Notes: generated by a model not told the origin, from the letters alone. DNA of 64,000 nucleotides from Antilocapra americana (GCA_007570785.1 ML664161.1:10539475-10603474), one strand, 5' to 3'; numbered from the stretch's first letter, positions 45,455 to 57,847 are shown. Numbers and translations are program-made.

Positions 45455-45895
45455 GGATTGAATTGAGTCCCCCAAAATTCGTATGTTGAATTCCTAACAC
45501 CTGGTACCTTAAAAGGTGATCTTATTCAGAAATGAAGTCATCACAGATATAATTAGTTTATATTAATACCATTAGGATGAGGTCATACATGGAACAGAGA
45601 GGGCTTCTAATCCAGTATAAGTGGTGTCCTTATATAAAGGAGACATTTGGACAGCAAGACAAACATGTACATGGGAATGGGATGTGAAGAGATACAGGAA
45701 TAAGATGCCATTTACACTCTAAGGAGAGCATCCTGGTATAGATCCTTCTCTCACAACCCTTGGAAGTAACTTACCTTGCTCACATTTTGATTTCAGACTT
45801 CTGGCCTCCACAAACATGGGACAGTAAATTTCTGTTCTTTAGGCCATCCAATTCTTGGATTTAGTTTCAGCAGACCTAACACACTGATGCAGAGG
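45455..45895 (+). mobile_element. MLT1-type LTR (ERVL-MaLR)
   Basis: Solo LTR of a MaLR element. 'ttatggattgaattgagtcc', 'cccccaaaattcgtatgttg', 'attaggatgaggtcatacat', 'tccttctctcacaacccttg' and 'cagacttctggcctccacaa' follow the MLT1/MST/THE1 LTR order from start to end. No internal retroviral sequence accompanies it. Diverged, so MLT1 is more likely than the younger THE1. Confidence 0.87.
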
Positions 45896-48800
45896 ATCTA
45901 AACGTTGGGATCAAGTCTCTTACTCCTGTAGGTACATTTGTCCAATTCTCAGATGAATTCCTCCCTTCAGAATATCAAATGCATGAGTGGGCCTAAGGTG
46001 TTTCAGAGCGAGTCAGTGAGTGGTCCTCCCCAGACCACTTTCTTTCGTTCTTGCCCCCCTAGAATAGTTGGTTTAACTCAAGTCTTAGAGTAGAGCCCTT
46101 GATGACGTTTCAGTGAATTTTCCTCTACTCTTCTAGAGAATTTTGCTTCAGCTAAAGTAAAGATTGGAAGAAATTACAAATATATGGAAAGATAAAAGGC
46201 AATGAAATTACTTTGAAACACACTTTATCCAGCCTCATAAGGCTGACCAAACAACATGTGGGGCAAAACTGCCTAGATTTTTGAAGTGGATGTTAGAAGT
46301 TGACATCAGAAATAGAAAATTGAAACAAATCTTCTCTGAAATTACCAATACCATTTCTAGTGTTCTTTGAGGACTGGCATAATGCAGTTCCTACCTCTTA
46401 GCCCAAGGCAGAGAGGTCAGAGCTTTAAATGGTACTTGTAACAAGGGAAGAGTCAAATTGCTCTTGTCATTAATTAGTTCAGATGTTACTTCAAATTGAC
46501 TTTGGCCCTATTATTGAATCAAGAAATTCAGATCTGAGGGAATCAGCTGTGGGAATGCTACCAGCTCAGAAAATTTGAGCTCCTTTTTTTTTTTTTGCAG
46601 TTAGAAAAGGAATAAGTGCCCATGTTTGAATTCAGTTTAGCACTAATCCTGATATAAGAGAGTTGACAAAATATGGAAATAATTATAATGTGAAAAATAT
46701 TATATCAAGCCTTGAATCCAAAAGCTTGTAAACATTTCCATGACACTTTCTATAGTTTGTTTCTCTGCAGTTCCTTACTATATCCATTGCCTAGTTTGCC
46801 TTAGTGGAGTAGTATCATCTGCAACACCATAATTTTCACCATTAATTTCGTTTTCACCAATAAAACAGTCATTCAGGGCCTCATCCTCTGAACCTGTGCA
46901 AAGAGTAATGTGCAGACTCAGCTCTGCCCTGTGGTTATTTATAATTGTATCATTGTATTGAGTATATGCCATACTGTGATTCAGTTGGACTTAGCAAATG
47001 ACTTAATAATTCTTTTCACTTTTATCAGGAAAGGAACTCTTACTGTCGAATTCTCACTTGCTTTGAAAATTAATGAGTTTGTCTATTAGTCGTGGCTTTA
47101 CTGTCAAATGTTCCAAATGCCTTTCTTTATCAATACTGATATTTTAAAGTGTATTCTCACTTTTACTAAAGCTGGTAGTCTCTACTTGGATAATGTGCCT
47201 AGAGCAATAGGAAAGATGCTCAGATACATTTTGGGAAAGCTCACCATTTTTCTATCACCTAAAGAAAAATTAGATACCTGATTACTGAATATGCCCACTT
47301 TTGAAATGTAGTTTCTATGTTCATTTCTTATTTTGTTTCCAAACATATGAGAGATCTGAGGACACAAACATTGGAGTAAACAAGAACAAGTATATAAATC
47401 TGTCTAGTCTGATAACTCCTATCAGGAGGCTGGTACCGGAAGTCACCACAGTTTGCTTCTCTCTGTGGGAGAGAGTTACAACAAATGGCAGATCCTATTT
47501 GAAATGTTCTTTCCTTGTGGGGAATAAAGTTTCTGTGTGAGTAAGGGACAAGCTCATTCTTAAAAAGAAAGGATGAGATGCTATTTTATATTCTCTCTTC
47601 TACCATGCTTCTGTCAGGCCTTTATAGTAACCTGCTGTTTTCTTAGGGCTTCCGTTAGCCAATTCTAGGATGAATGAAGAAAAAGAAAAAGTTGCTCTGA
47701 CTTTAACTGGAAGAGCCAGGGTGAGAGGGCTTTACCTTCTTCAAACAAGCTTACCTATCATGAATTCCAAAGGGTACAAATGTTTCTTCCAATAATTATT
47801 AATACTGCTTCCTGGAAACAGAGTCGTGCACACAGAAATTAACTTTTTCACCTGTATTTTCTTTGTTTCCCCGTACAACTTTCCTGAATTCCACATACCA
47901 ATAGTTCTGTTTTTAAAATGTATTTATTGACAAATATGTTTTATATACTGCTTTCTTCAATTGAACCGATCGATTCTACTTTAATTTTCTTATTAGATGC
48001 ACATCTCTTTTTTTCCTTTCCTTCAGTACCACTGCTCTCTCCTCAGCATCTTCATACTTTCCCTGCCATCTCCACCTGCCACCGCTGTCATCTCATTCAG
48101 TCACCTCTCAGCTTTGCTCTCTCTCTCTCTCTCTCTGTCCATCTCTCTTGTGCAACCCACTTTTGTTTTTCCCACTTAGAATGTGGAAGGAGAGATAAGG
48201 CAGGAAAGACCTGTCAGCTGATTGGCAAGAATCTTCACGAGGTGGCACCTCATTTAGTGAATGCATCAGGCTTTGGCTCAGCTGACTGTCTTCTGTCACA
48301 TCTCTCACAGGTTGTCACTCATTAACTAAGCCAACAAAGCCTGAGGTATTAGGCAGCTGTTATTATAGAATGAGAAAACCCAGCACTCAAATCAACTGCT
48401 ATAACAGCACCAGCATGACGTACACATTCCTTACCTTTAGGCAAGTCTGCACATGAAATCACATGCTGTACTCAAAACATCTGGGTCAGTTTTTCTTAAG
48501 AAATGATCCTTACCTAAGAGAGCTTGAAGATCTCTTTTCCACCGTACAGATAACTTTGACAGAAGTGTCATCATGCTTCAGGTCTGTTGCCAAAACCCCT
48601 CTCCCAAGGGCAGGCTTGAATGGACATTCAAGGATGATTTTTTTTTCCTCTGATGTGTTGTTTTCCCCTTCCCTCCATATCTGAGCAGCCTATTTCGGAT
48701 TGAAACTTCTTTTTAAATAATGATGACAGATGAGTTGAGTCCTGGTCCAACCTAGTAGTCTTCCCCTTTAACTTTAAGAAGACTTTGTGTTGCTTCAACC

Positions 48801-49995
48801 TTTCCTACTATAAATGTTAGAATGTGTCCAGCCAAAAGTAACCAAAAATCCCATTCACAGTGGCTAAAACTATAAAAACATTTAAAAAGACGTCTGAGAG
48901 TTTGTAGTCTCAGGGCAAGTATAGTAAGCAGCTCAATTATGTCATGGAAGACTTTCTTCTCCCACCCATCCTTTTTCCCATTCTCATGATCCTCACAGCT
49001 TCAAGTTGTCATAAAACAACCAACAGATCAAGAAGGGAGGGACGGGGGAAAAGGCTCTGTGCTCTCTCTTATAGGACCTTCACCCCACCTCACCCAAGCT
49101 CTCCCTCCCTCTTTACTTTTCTTTGGGCAGACCTGGCTCACCAGCTCAGCTCTAAAGTACTGGCAGAGAAGAACAGAACTGGCATAACTGGTTTAGAATA
49201 ATCATGATCCATGCTCAGCAGCTGGGCATATTGCCCAGGATGAGAGTGAGGGATGGCTTCTCGTAACTAGCAAGAAGTAGAAATGGCTGTTAAATAGGCT
49301 AAAATGAATGACTGCCACACCACACCCCACTGGGTGATTATATAGTTATTCTCTTAGGAAGAAGTGACTTCATTTATTTTTAAGTCTTTAGGTGCTAGGC
49401 AACCTCACAGTTTCCCCATGTACTGCTTACCTGTCCTTTCTCATCCAGACTCTGCCTGTTGGCTTTTTTTCACTCTCCTTATCTTGGGTGAAGATACTTT
49501 ATAAAGAGAATCAATAGTCCCTTTATAAAAATATATTTTGTCTTTTTACAAACACACTTAAGATTGCAACTTGTTTGAAAATTTTTGCAAGCAAGCATGC
49601 AAGTTTTATGTGACTTGTATAACAATTCCAGTTAACAATGTTCCATTGCCTTAAAGATTTATTTTTCAGAGAGTCTTAATCTATTTTGACTATTATTTGA
49701 TGCAGCCAGTATTATGAAAATTGTTTACTCTATTGGCAACTTGATGATAATGGTAGTTCAAGCAGTATGTGTCTTTTTGAGATAATGTCATTATAATTTA
49801 AAGGGAAAATTAGTAAACAACTCACAGATGTTTGGTATGAAATGTGTGTGTATAGTTATAAATATTCATAAATATTTTATCCTAATAAAATATATTAGTT
49901 TTATTTCTTCTTAAGAAAAATAGCAAAGGATATTAGAATATAAAATGTGCTTTTTGAGTCTGTGTTTCCTTACTGAAAAATTTTTTGTAAGTATA
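45896..49995. other. Repeat-poor unassigned DNA
   Basis: About 4 kb without any ruminant SINE or LINE, and without a recognised gene. Simple sequence: T-run at 46584-46597 and (CT)n at 48116-48136. The region at 48000-48350 is C/T-rich and opens overlapping frames (47918-48325 plus) with low-complexity content and no domain. See findings. Confidence 0.5.
48116..48136. repeat. (CT)n microsatellite
   Basis: About ten CT units within a wider pyrimidine-rich tract (48040-48170). Confidence 0.93.
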
Positions 49996-49999
49996 TATT

Positions 50000-50268
50000 C
50001 ATTTTTAACAAACTTTATTTTTTAGAGCAATTTTAAGTTTATAGCAAAACTGAGAAGAAAGTACAAAGATTTTCCACAAACTCTAGAACCTATATGTATA
50101 TAGCCTCCCCTATTATCTACATGCTCTGCCAGAGTGGACATTTGTGACAATTGATGAACCTATATTGATACATTATCACTCAAGTCCAGAGTTTATATTA
50201 TGGCTCATTCTTGGGTTGTATGTTTTATGAGCTTAAACAAATGTATAGTGGCATGTAACTACCTTTTA
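50000..50268 (-). mobile_element. Old L1 (L1M-type) 3' end
   Basis: 'gagcaattttaagtttatag', 'caaaactgagaagaaagtac', 'gacaattgatgaacctatat', 'ttatggctcattcttgggtt' and 'aaacaaatgtatagtggcat' are the reversed 3' end of an older L1. Confidence 0.82.
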
Positions 50269-50272
50269 TTAG

Positions 50273-50500
50273 GGCTTACCAGGTGGCACTAGTGGTAAAA
50301 CACCAGCCTGGTAATGCTGGGGACATAAGAGATGTGGGTTCAAACCCTGGGTCAGGAAGATCCCCTGGAGGAGGGCATGGCAACCCACTGCAGTATTCTG
50401 GCCTGGAGAATCCCATGGACAGAGGAGCCTGGTGGGCTACAGTCCACAGGGTCGCAAAGAGTTGAGCACGACTGAAGCGACTCAGCATGTGTCCATGCAC
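50273..50500 (+). mobile_element. Bov-tA SINE
   Basis: 'gggcttaccaggtggcacta', 'ggtcaggaagatcccctgga', 'agaggagcctggtgggctac', 'gactgaagcgactcagcatg'. Full length. It follows the old L1 directly. Confidence 0.95.
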
Positions 50501-50573
50501 GAGGCTCCTCTGTCTGTCATGGTGCCAATCTGAAAACATGATGCCAAATTCATAATTCATTAAAAACCTCTAG

Positions 50574-50775
50574 AGCAGGGCTGTCCAAATGAACTTCTGA
50601 GATGACCAAAATGCTCTGTATCTGCACTATCCAACACAATAGTTACTAGCTTACATGCCTCTTGAACACTTGATATGTAGTCAATGTTACTGGGAAATTG
50701 ATTTCTTAATTTTATTAAGTTTTAATTAAGTTTAAATAGCCACCTGTGGCTAGTGGTTACTGTGTTGCATATCAT
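50574..50775 (+). mobile_element. hAT-type MITE-like fossil
   Basis: 'cagggctgtccaaatgaact', 'ctgtatctgcactatccaac' and 'aaatagccacctgtggctag' with 'tggttactgtgttgcatatc' match a known mammalian non-autonomous DNA-transposon pattern (gctgtccaatagaac ... tagccacatgtggctagtgg). Family name uncertain. Confidence 0.6.
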
Positions 50776-50844
50776 ATGTAGAAGGAAATGTCAGGTACAA
50801 GGGAGAATATTTCTGTCATATTTTATTGAAGGTTCTAGACACCT

Positions 50845-51030
50845 CTTCTCAGAGTGTGGAAAGAGTCTCTAGTGCAATGGACCCCCCACATATCAGAACA
50901 CACAAGAATTACCTGGAGAACCAGTTTTATGTAAGTTCCTCAACATCAGAGATGCTTGATTAAATAGGTTTTGAGTGGAGTCTAGGTTCAGGTCATTCTG
51001 ATGCAATTGTTCTGAGAACCAGATTTGAAC
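50845..51030 (+). mobile_element. MER5A-like hAT transposon, degraded
   Basis: 'cacaagaattacctggagaa' near the centre and 'gtcattctgatgcaattgtt', 'ctgagaaccagatttgaac' at the end recall MER5A. The left part is weak. Confidence 0.55.
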
Positions 51031-51247
51031 ATACCAATATCTTTTCCCCTGCCTGTCCATAGGAGCCAGCACCAGAAGCTGCTTTCCATTGCAAAGTGCC
51101 TTTCAAATATTTCTATCTTTTTCCTACAACTCATAGTAAGCAATAAATTATCATTCTCCATAACACACATACACACCCATATATATTTATGAATGTATGT
51201 TTGTATAATATATATGTATATTAAATATGAATTTATACACACCAAAG
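51031..51247. other. Unassigned AT-rich DNA
   Basis: Contains an AT-rich simple tract at about 51178-51235. Nothing else. Confidence 0.5.
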
Positions 51248-51456
51248 GTCTTCGCTGGAAGCTCAGCAGTAGAGAATCCATTTGGAATTCAGGAGCCACA
51301 GGAGACGCAGATTCAATCCCTGGGTCAGGAAGATCCCCTGGAGGAGGGCATGGCAACCCACTGCAGTATTCTTGCCTGGAGAATCCCATGAACAGAGGAG
51401 CCTGGTGGGCTACAGTCCATAAGAGTTGGACATGACAGAAGCGATTTAGCATGCAT
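51248..51456 (+). mobile_element. Bov-tA SINE abutting BovB
   Basis: 'gtcttcgctggaagctcagc', 'ggtcaggaagatcccctgga', 'gaacagaggagcctggtggg' and the tail 'gcgatttagcatgcattata'. The BovB begins within a few bases of its 3' end. Confidence 0.94.
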
Positions 51457-54400
51457 TATAGGGGACTGGAATCCAAAAGTAGGAAGTCAAGAAACACCAG
51501 GAGTAATCAGCTAGTTTGGCCTTGGAGCACAGAATGAAGCAGGGCAAAGGCTAAAAGACTTTTGCCAAGAGAATGCACTGGTCATAGCAAACACCTTCTT
51601 CTAACAATACAAGAGAAGACTCTACATATGGACATCACCAAATGGTCAATACTGAAATAAGATTAATTATATTCTTTGTAGAAAAAGTTGGAGAAGCTCT
51701 ATAGTCAGCAAAAACAAGACACAGAGCTAACTGTGGCTCAGATCATGACCTCCTTATTGCTAAATTCAGACTTAAATTGAAGAAAGTAGGGAAAAGCACT
51801 AGACCATTCAAGTATGACCTAAATCAAATCATTACAATTATACACTGAAAGTGACAAATAGATTCAAGGGGTTAGATCTGATAGACAGAGTACCTGAAAT
51901 TATGAACAGAGGTTCGTGACATTTTACAGGAGACAGGGATCAAGACCATCCCCAAGAAAAAGAAATGCAAAAAGGCAAAATGTTTGTCTGAGGAGGCCTT
52001 ACACATTGCTTTGAAAAGTAGAGAAGTGAAAGGCAAAGGAGAAAAGGGAAGATATACCCATTTGAATGCAATTCCAAAGAATAGCAAGGAGAGATAAGAA
52101 AGCCTTCCTTAGTGATCAATGCAAAGAACTAAAGGAAAATAATAGAAAAGGAAAGACTTAGAGATCTCTTCAAGAAAATTAGAGATACCAAGGGAACAAT
52201 TCACGAAAATATGGGCTCAATAAAGGACAGAAATGGTAGGGACCTAACAGAAGCAGAAGATAGCAAGACGAGGTGGCAAGAATACACAGAAGAACTGTAC
52301 AAAAAAGATCTTCATGACTCAGATGATCACGATGGTGTGATCAATCATCTAGAGCCAGACATCCAGAATGCAAAGTCAAGAGAGCCTTAGGAAGCATCAC
52401 TATGAACAAAGCTAGTGGAGGTGATGGTTCCAGTTGAGCTATTTCAAATCCTAAAAGATGATGCTGTGAAAGTGCTGCACTCAATATGCCAGCAAATTTG
52501 GAAAACTCCACAGTTGCCACAGGACTGGAAAAGGTCAGTTTTCATTCCAATCCCAAAGAAAGGCAATCCTGAAGAAAACTCAAATTAGTTCACAATTCCA
52601 CTAATCTCACACGCTAGTAAAATAATGCTCAAAATTCTCCAAGGCTTATTCTCCTCAGGGTGTCCTATACACCCGGGGCCCGAACCAGTATAAAATTCCT
52701 GCCATCTGTGACATCCCCACCGAGCTACACGTTTATTTGTTGCCTCCCTCTGAAAATTCAAATACCCTGTATTCATCTAAGGGTCTGGGAGAGTCTGGGA
52801 TATTCCTGGGGTGCTCAGTGTTTTTCGCCATCCATGATGCGGTAAGGGCAGCGCGACAGGAGAGAGGCCTGCCTGGACCCCTGAGGCTCAACAGTCCACT
52901 TACTCCGGAGAAGATTAGAATGGCCTGTGAAGACAAGTTCACAAAAATGATTCCAAGAGATGAACCTGGATCCTATGTTCCTTGGAATATACCCATATGA
53001 CTCAAATACAAACCTCTGGTGAAGATGGGGTGATTCTTCCAACAAAGCAATCTATCCAGTCTCCATGCTCTAGGGTGATGTGTCTGAAAGACAAATTTTC
53101 ACAGTTCAGAAATCATTTCACAGGGTATTGCTTTTATGGGATGCTGATTTTAAATGTTCTAGTTATAATCTGATAGATATGCTTAAGCAGTTTAGAAGCC
53201 ATATTTTAAATGGCATAAATGCTAACTGATTTCTTCTATAATGTTATTCTTTATTATTCTGTCCCTTACATAGACCCATCCAGCTGAATAGAATGGAAGA
53301 TGATGATTTGTATGTGATTCATAGTTGCTTTGCATCCACCAACAGAAATTATACCGTGTAGTAAAAGGCAATTTTCTAAATAATTTTATTAGTGTGAAAT
53401 GTAACGTTGTCATTTTCTTGTCCCCATTTGCTTTCCCCATCTGCTGTCAGAATGGATAGCAGGTACTATATGTAAGAAGTCTGTAGAACCAAAAATAAAA
53501 ACAGATAAATTGAACTTCAAAAAAAAAAAAAATTCTCCAAGGCAGGCTTCAACAATACATGAACCATGAAGTTCCAGATGTTGCTGCTGGATTTAGAAAA
53601 GGCAGAGGAACCAGAGATCAAATTGCCAACATCCACTGGATCATCGAAAAAGCAAGAGAGTTCCAGAAAAACATCTGCTTTATTGACTATACCAAAGCCT
53701 TTGACTGTGTGGATCAGAACAAACTGTGGAAAATTGGGATACCAAACATGGAAAATTGGAATACCAGACCACCTGACCTGCCTCCTGAGAAATCTGTATG
53801 CATGTCAGGAAGCAACAGTTAAAACTGGACATGGAACAGCAGACTGGTTCCAAATAGGAAATGGAGTACGGCAAGGCTGTATAGTGTCACCCTGCTTATT
53901 TAATTTATATGCAGAGTACATCATGTGAAATGCTGGGCTGGATGAAGCACAAGCTAGAATCAAGATTGCGGGAGAAATATCAATAACCTCAGATATGTAG
54001 TTGACACCACCCTTATGACAGAAAGTGAAGAAGAACTAAAGAGCCTCTTGATGACAGTGAAAGAGAAGAGTGAAAACTAAACATTTGAAAACTAAAGAGT
54101 GAAAACTAAACATTGAAGTTTGGCTTAAAAATAAACATTCAGAAAACTAAGATTATGGCATCTGGTCCCATCACTTCATAGCAAATAGATGGGGAAATAA
54201 TGGAAACAGTGAGCGGTTTTATTTTGTAGGGGTCCAAAATCACTGTAGATGGTGATTCCAGCCATGAAATTAAAAGACGCTTGCTCCTTCAAAGAAGTTA
54301 TGACGAACCTAGACAGCATATTACAAAACAAACACTACTTTGCCAACAAAGTTCTGTCTAGTCAAGGCTATAGTTTTTCCACTAGTCATGTATGGATGTG

Positions 54401-54812
54401 AGAGTTGGACTATAAAAATAGCTGAGCACCAAAGGATTGATTCTTTCGAACTGTGGTGTTGGAGAAGACTCTTGAGAGTCCCTTGGACAGCAAGGAGATC
54501 CAACCAGTCAATCCTAAAGGATATCAGTCCTGAATATTCATTGGAAGGACTGATGCTGAAGCTGAAAGTCTGGTACTTTGGCCACCTGATGCGAAGAACT
54601 GACTCATTTCAAAAGACCCTGATGTTGGGAAAGATTGAAGGTGGGAGGAGAAAGGAACAAAAGAGGATGTGATGGTTGGATGGCATCACCGACTCAATGG
54701 ACATGAGTTTGAGTGAACTCCGGGAGTTGTTGATGGACAGGGAGGCCTGGCATGCTGCAGTCCATGGGGTTGCAAAGAGTCGGACACGACTGAGAGACTG
54801 AACTGAACTGAT
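51457..54812 (+). mobile_element. BovB (RTE) LINE, interrupted by an AOX retrocopy
   Basis: Starts inside the endonuclease ('tataggggactggaatccaa') and ends at the 3' terminus 'cgactgagagactgaactga'. BovB sequence is 51457-52644 and 53543-54812; the insert at 52645-53528 is host mRNA. The RT part after the insert (53559-53928) shows FRKGRGTRDQIANIHWI and GVRQGCIVSPCLFNLYAEY. The YADD box reads YVVD at 53994-54005, so it is catalytically dead. The unit 'tggaaaattgg(g/a)atacca' is tandemly repeated at about 53727-53767, a small local duplication. Multiple frameshifts elsewhere. Confidence 0.95.
52645..53528 (+). pseudogene. AOX1: Processed retrocopy of aldehyde oxidase (AOX1-like) mRNA, 5'-truncated
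   Basis: Host-gene cDNA inserted into BovB. From 52647 an open frame of about 117 codons runs to a TGA at 52998-53000. It encodes the C-terminal end of the molybdenum domain of an aldehyde oxidase. [20 protein letters not shown] leads in; [20 protein letters not shown] contains the GLGE motif whose Glu is catalytic in the xanthine oxidase family; the end is [15 protein letters not shown]. The match is to aldehyde oxidase rather than xanthine dehydrogenase. About 500 bp of 3' UTR follows, with AATAAA at 53494-53499 and poly-A at 53519-53532. A 14-bp TSD, aaaattctccaagg, lies at 52631-52644 and 53529-53542. There are no introns, and the 5' end, covering most of the roughly 1,340-residue enzyme, is missing. 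The TSD, poly-A and truncation fit L1-mediated retroposition. Parent could be AOX1 or a close AOX paralogue. No promoter seen; probably not expressed. Confidence 0.93.
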
Positions 54813-57800
54813 ATTTACCTTTATTCATAAAATGAACTTTGACCTTTTAAATTACATTCTGCTTATTTCAGGTTTTAAGAATCTAGTGGTGACCCATTAA
54901 AATGATTTATGACTCAACAACGTGTTGGGACTCAAGTTTAAAATAAATCATTATCTGCATAGTCATGATTCAAGTCCTGAAGGTTTTACATAGGACCTCA
55001 GGGCAGAGACACAGAGACAGCAAATGGAGAAACGTTTTTTGTTCCACTCTGCATTAAGCCATGGGCACTCCTGCATGACTAAGAAATCTGATTCAACAAA
55101 TGAATCAGTGGCTCTTTGTCTTTTTTAAGTGAATCAGGAATAAACCCCATAGTTATGGTCTCACTGCCATAAAAATCAAACATAAATGTCTCATTGTAAG
55201 ACTTATTTTCATAAGTAAAATAGACATCTTAAAATATGATGATGAAAATCGGTATAATAGTAACTTTTTATGCTGAATGTTAAATGAGTAGTTTTAACAC
55301 ACTCTCAGGTATGTTATGTTAGTTTTTAATATATTTATATATATTTTTTTCATTTTATATAGACCCAGAAAAGTCAAGAATTTATGAAAAGCACACATAT
55401 AGTCTAAAGTTCTATTCATTGTAAAAATCCAAATATTTATCATAGATGCTTATTCCAAATAATGCAGCAATGTTTGTGCTTATTTGTTTTAAAAAAATTA
55501 TTGGAAGAAATTTCTGTTTACAGCAATCTTAGTCTGTTTTTCTCATGTCACAATGGCTTTTAATTTTATCCATTAGGTTACAAATCTGAAGCAATTAAAA
55601 TCAATGATTGTCTGGTAAAATGGGACAAGAGGCTATTCAATCCCTGGGGGATAAATTGTTCTTCATTATCATTTATTATTCCACCTGTTTCTTGTTACAG
55701 TATGTAAATAAATAGAAGAGGGACACCTTATAGGCATTTTCATTATTTTGATGTCACTGGGCCACAGTTTAATACTCTCATAATGAGTGGTCTCTGCACA
55801 GTTGGATCCCATATTCAGTGATATAACATTTTCATCGAGATGACTTGAATATGCTGTGGGAACATTAAACCATCTTACAGATTAATTCCTCATGAGTTCA
55901 TTTGCATGTGGCCAAGAAAATTCACCCATTTAGTTATTCATGCTGCTACTTGTGGTTTGTAAAAGAAACACCACATGTGCACTAAATGGTCCATTCTGTG
56001 CTAACTGTATTCGTAACATTACATCAGATGGAATTTGAACGTAAGATTCATTCTCCTTGTTGCAGAGTAGATTAAGTGTATATACACAAACACACACACA
56101 TATATATATACACGCAAGTCAATTTAAAGTAAACACATTTTTTGTTTCATGCTATTATATCTAAATATTACACATAAGTCAATAGAAGTAGATTACATAA
56201 AGGATTTTATATGTTGAACTCTTATGGAAAAACTAAAATAAATTAGAAAAATATATACATGTATTTCACATTTTACTTTAAAGTTGTAAAACATATAGAC
56301 AATATATTGGTAGATACTAGCTTTGTAAGATTTTCTTCTGTGTGAATATTTCCATATTTAATCTTGATAAAAAGCAAAAAAGCCTTAATTAGTAATGCAT
56401 TAACTCTATTTTAAAACCCATTAGAATCTAGCTTTCTATCTTATATCTGATGGCAAATTTTAAGCTCATGCGTGATTCATTCTTCTTTTACACTGAAACA
56501 TTTTGTGTAGCAAAGGATCCAGGCAAAATTAGATGAGAACATTAACCCTTTCTTTCTCTCTACCAGCATCTAATTCCTTGACTTTGTGTTAGAATTAAGG
56601 ATATATGCTTTGCCTGAAGAAGATGGATATCTTTCTTGTTTTTAAAATTCTTAACAATTTTTAGAGTTCCATGAGGATTTTGCTAATGTCAAATAATTAT
56701 AAAAATACGAAGCAGAAGGCTAGACCAACATCAACAGCTTTACAGAGAAACTGTCTGAAGCTTTAACCCTACAAAGAGGAAACAGAAGGAGAAGGATGGA
56801 ACCTGGCAGAGTTGGGCAACAAACTTTCAAAACCATTACATACGAAAAATGCTGACTTGATGTGAAAATGTCTAATGATTTTTGTTTATCTTTCATTTTT
56901 AAAGCATGCTCATTTCTGTGGATTTTCTTGGACCAAAGAATTCATTTTTTCTACTCTTAGTTTCTTAAATATAATCTCTCCTACCAGCCTACGATTTGCA
57001 ATATTTGGTTGCTTATGAGAAAAACTAACTAGGACTGGCTTAAGCTAAAAGGAGATATTGTTTGAAGATTATTTGGGTGTCATGAAACCCAAAGGCCAGA
57101 ATGCCACTGCTCCTGAGGAAGGTACTGCAGCCAGGGACTTGGAGTCTGATAGAACTTTCTCCTTCTCTCTGTGTGCCCACTCCATTCTTTCTGTAGACGA
57201 GCATTCTCTTTCAAAGGCTTATGGAAGAAAACCATAAGCTTATGCCACCCCTCACCCCTCACCTCCTTTAATTTGTGTGTTTCAAATCTAGCTGCAGAAG
57301 GGAAAAGGAATGAATGAATCTCTATGAATCTCAGTCCTAAATTCTTTAAAGGGAGATCCTGAGCTAGAATTGCTCATGTGCTTATCCTGGACCAATCATC
57401 TGTGTCTGCATGGCATCCTATTGTACAAAATGCTGCAGGGGACTTTCTGCCATGAATGAAGTGAGAAATAAGGAAAAATTATCATTAGTTGGTCCAACAC
57501 TCCAAAATGCCCCTTTAAATGGTAGACTATTTGGTGTTTTGTTTTTAATTGTAGGAATGACTTCAATTAGTTTAAAAATATCAACAAATATATATCAAAT
57601 TCTCAAGGAGAATATATCAGTCTAAACATTGGTGTATCTATGTTGTCATTTTTTATTTAGCTAAAAGTAAAGTTTTGAGTAACAAATGGTGTCAAATAAA
57701 ATAATTCTTACTTCTGTTCAATGGTTGTGGCTCAGCATCTACAATTTATGTGGTACTTTGTTGCCATTCCACATATATAAAATTATCTGTCTCTATTTTA

Positions 57801-57846
57801 AGATACTTATTGTATATATAACAACAAAGAAATGCTGGGTTTTTTG
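54813..57846. other. Repeat-poor unassigned DNA
   Basis: About 3 kb with no ruminant SINE or LINE and no gene recognised. A compound CA/TA microsatellite lies at 56083-56114. An octamer-type ATTTGCAT occurs at about 55899-55906, which may be chance. Confidence 0.5.
56083..56114. repeat. Compound (CA)n(TA)n microsatellite
   Basis: 'acacaaacacacacacatat' followed by 'atatatacac'. Short, imperfect. Confidence 0.85.
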
Positions 57847-57847
57847 A

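Noticed and set aside
45455..45895. Complete endogenous retrovirus
   Set aside because: Only one LTR of MLT1 type is seen. No gag, pol or env sequence and no second LTR nearby.
47918..48325. 135-codon plus-strand frame, with overlapping shorter frames, as a possible gene
   Set aside because: Its content reflects a C/T-rich low-complexity tract including (CT)n. There is no domain and no splice or promoter context.
52645..53528. Genuine exon of an aldehyde oxidase gene
   Set aside because: Poly-A tail, flanking TSD within BovB, 3' UTR contiguous with coding sequence and no upstream exons show a processed retrocopy.
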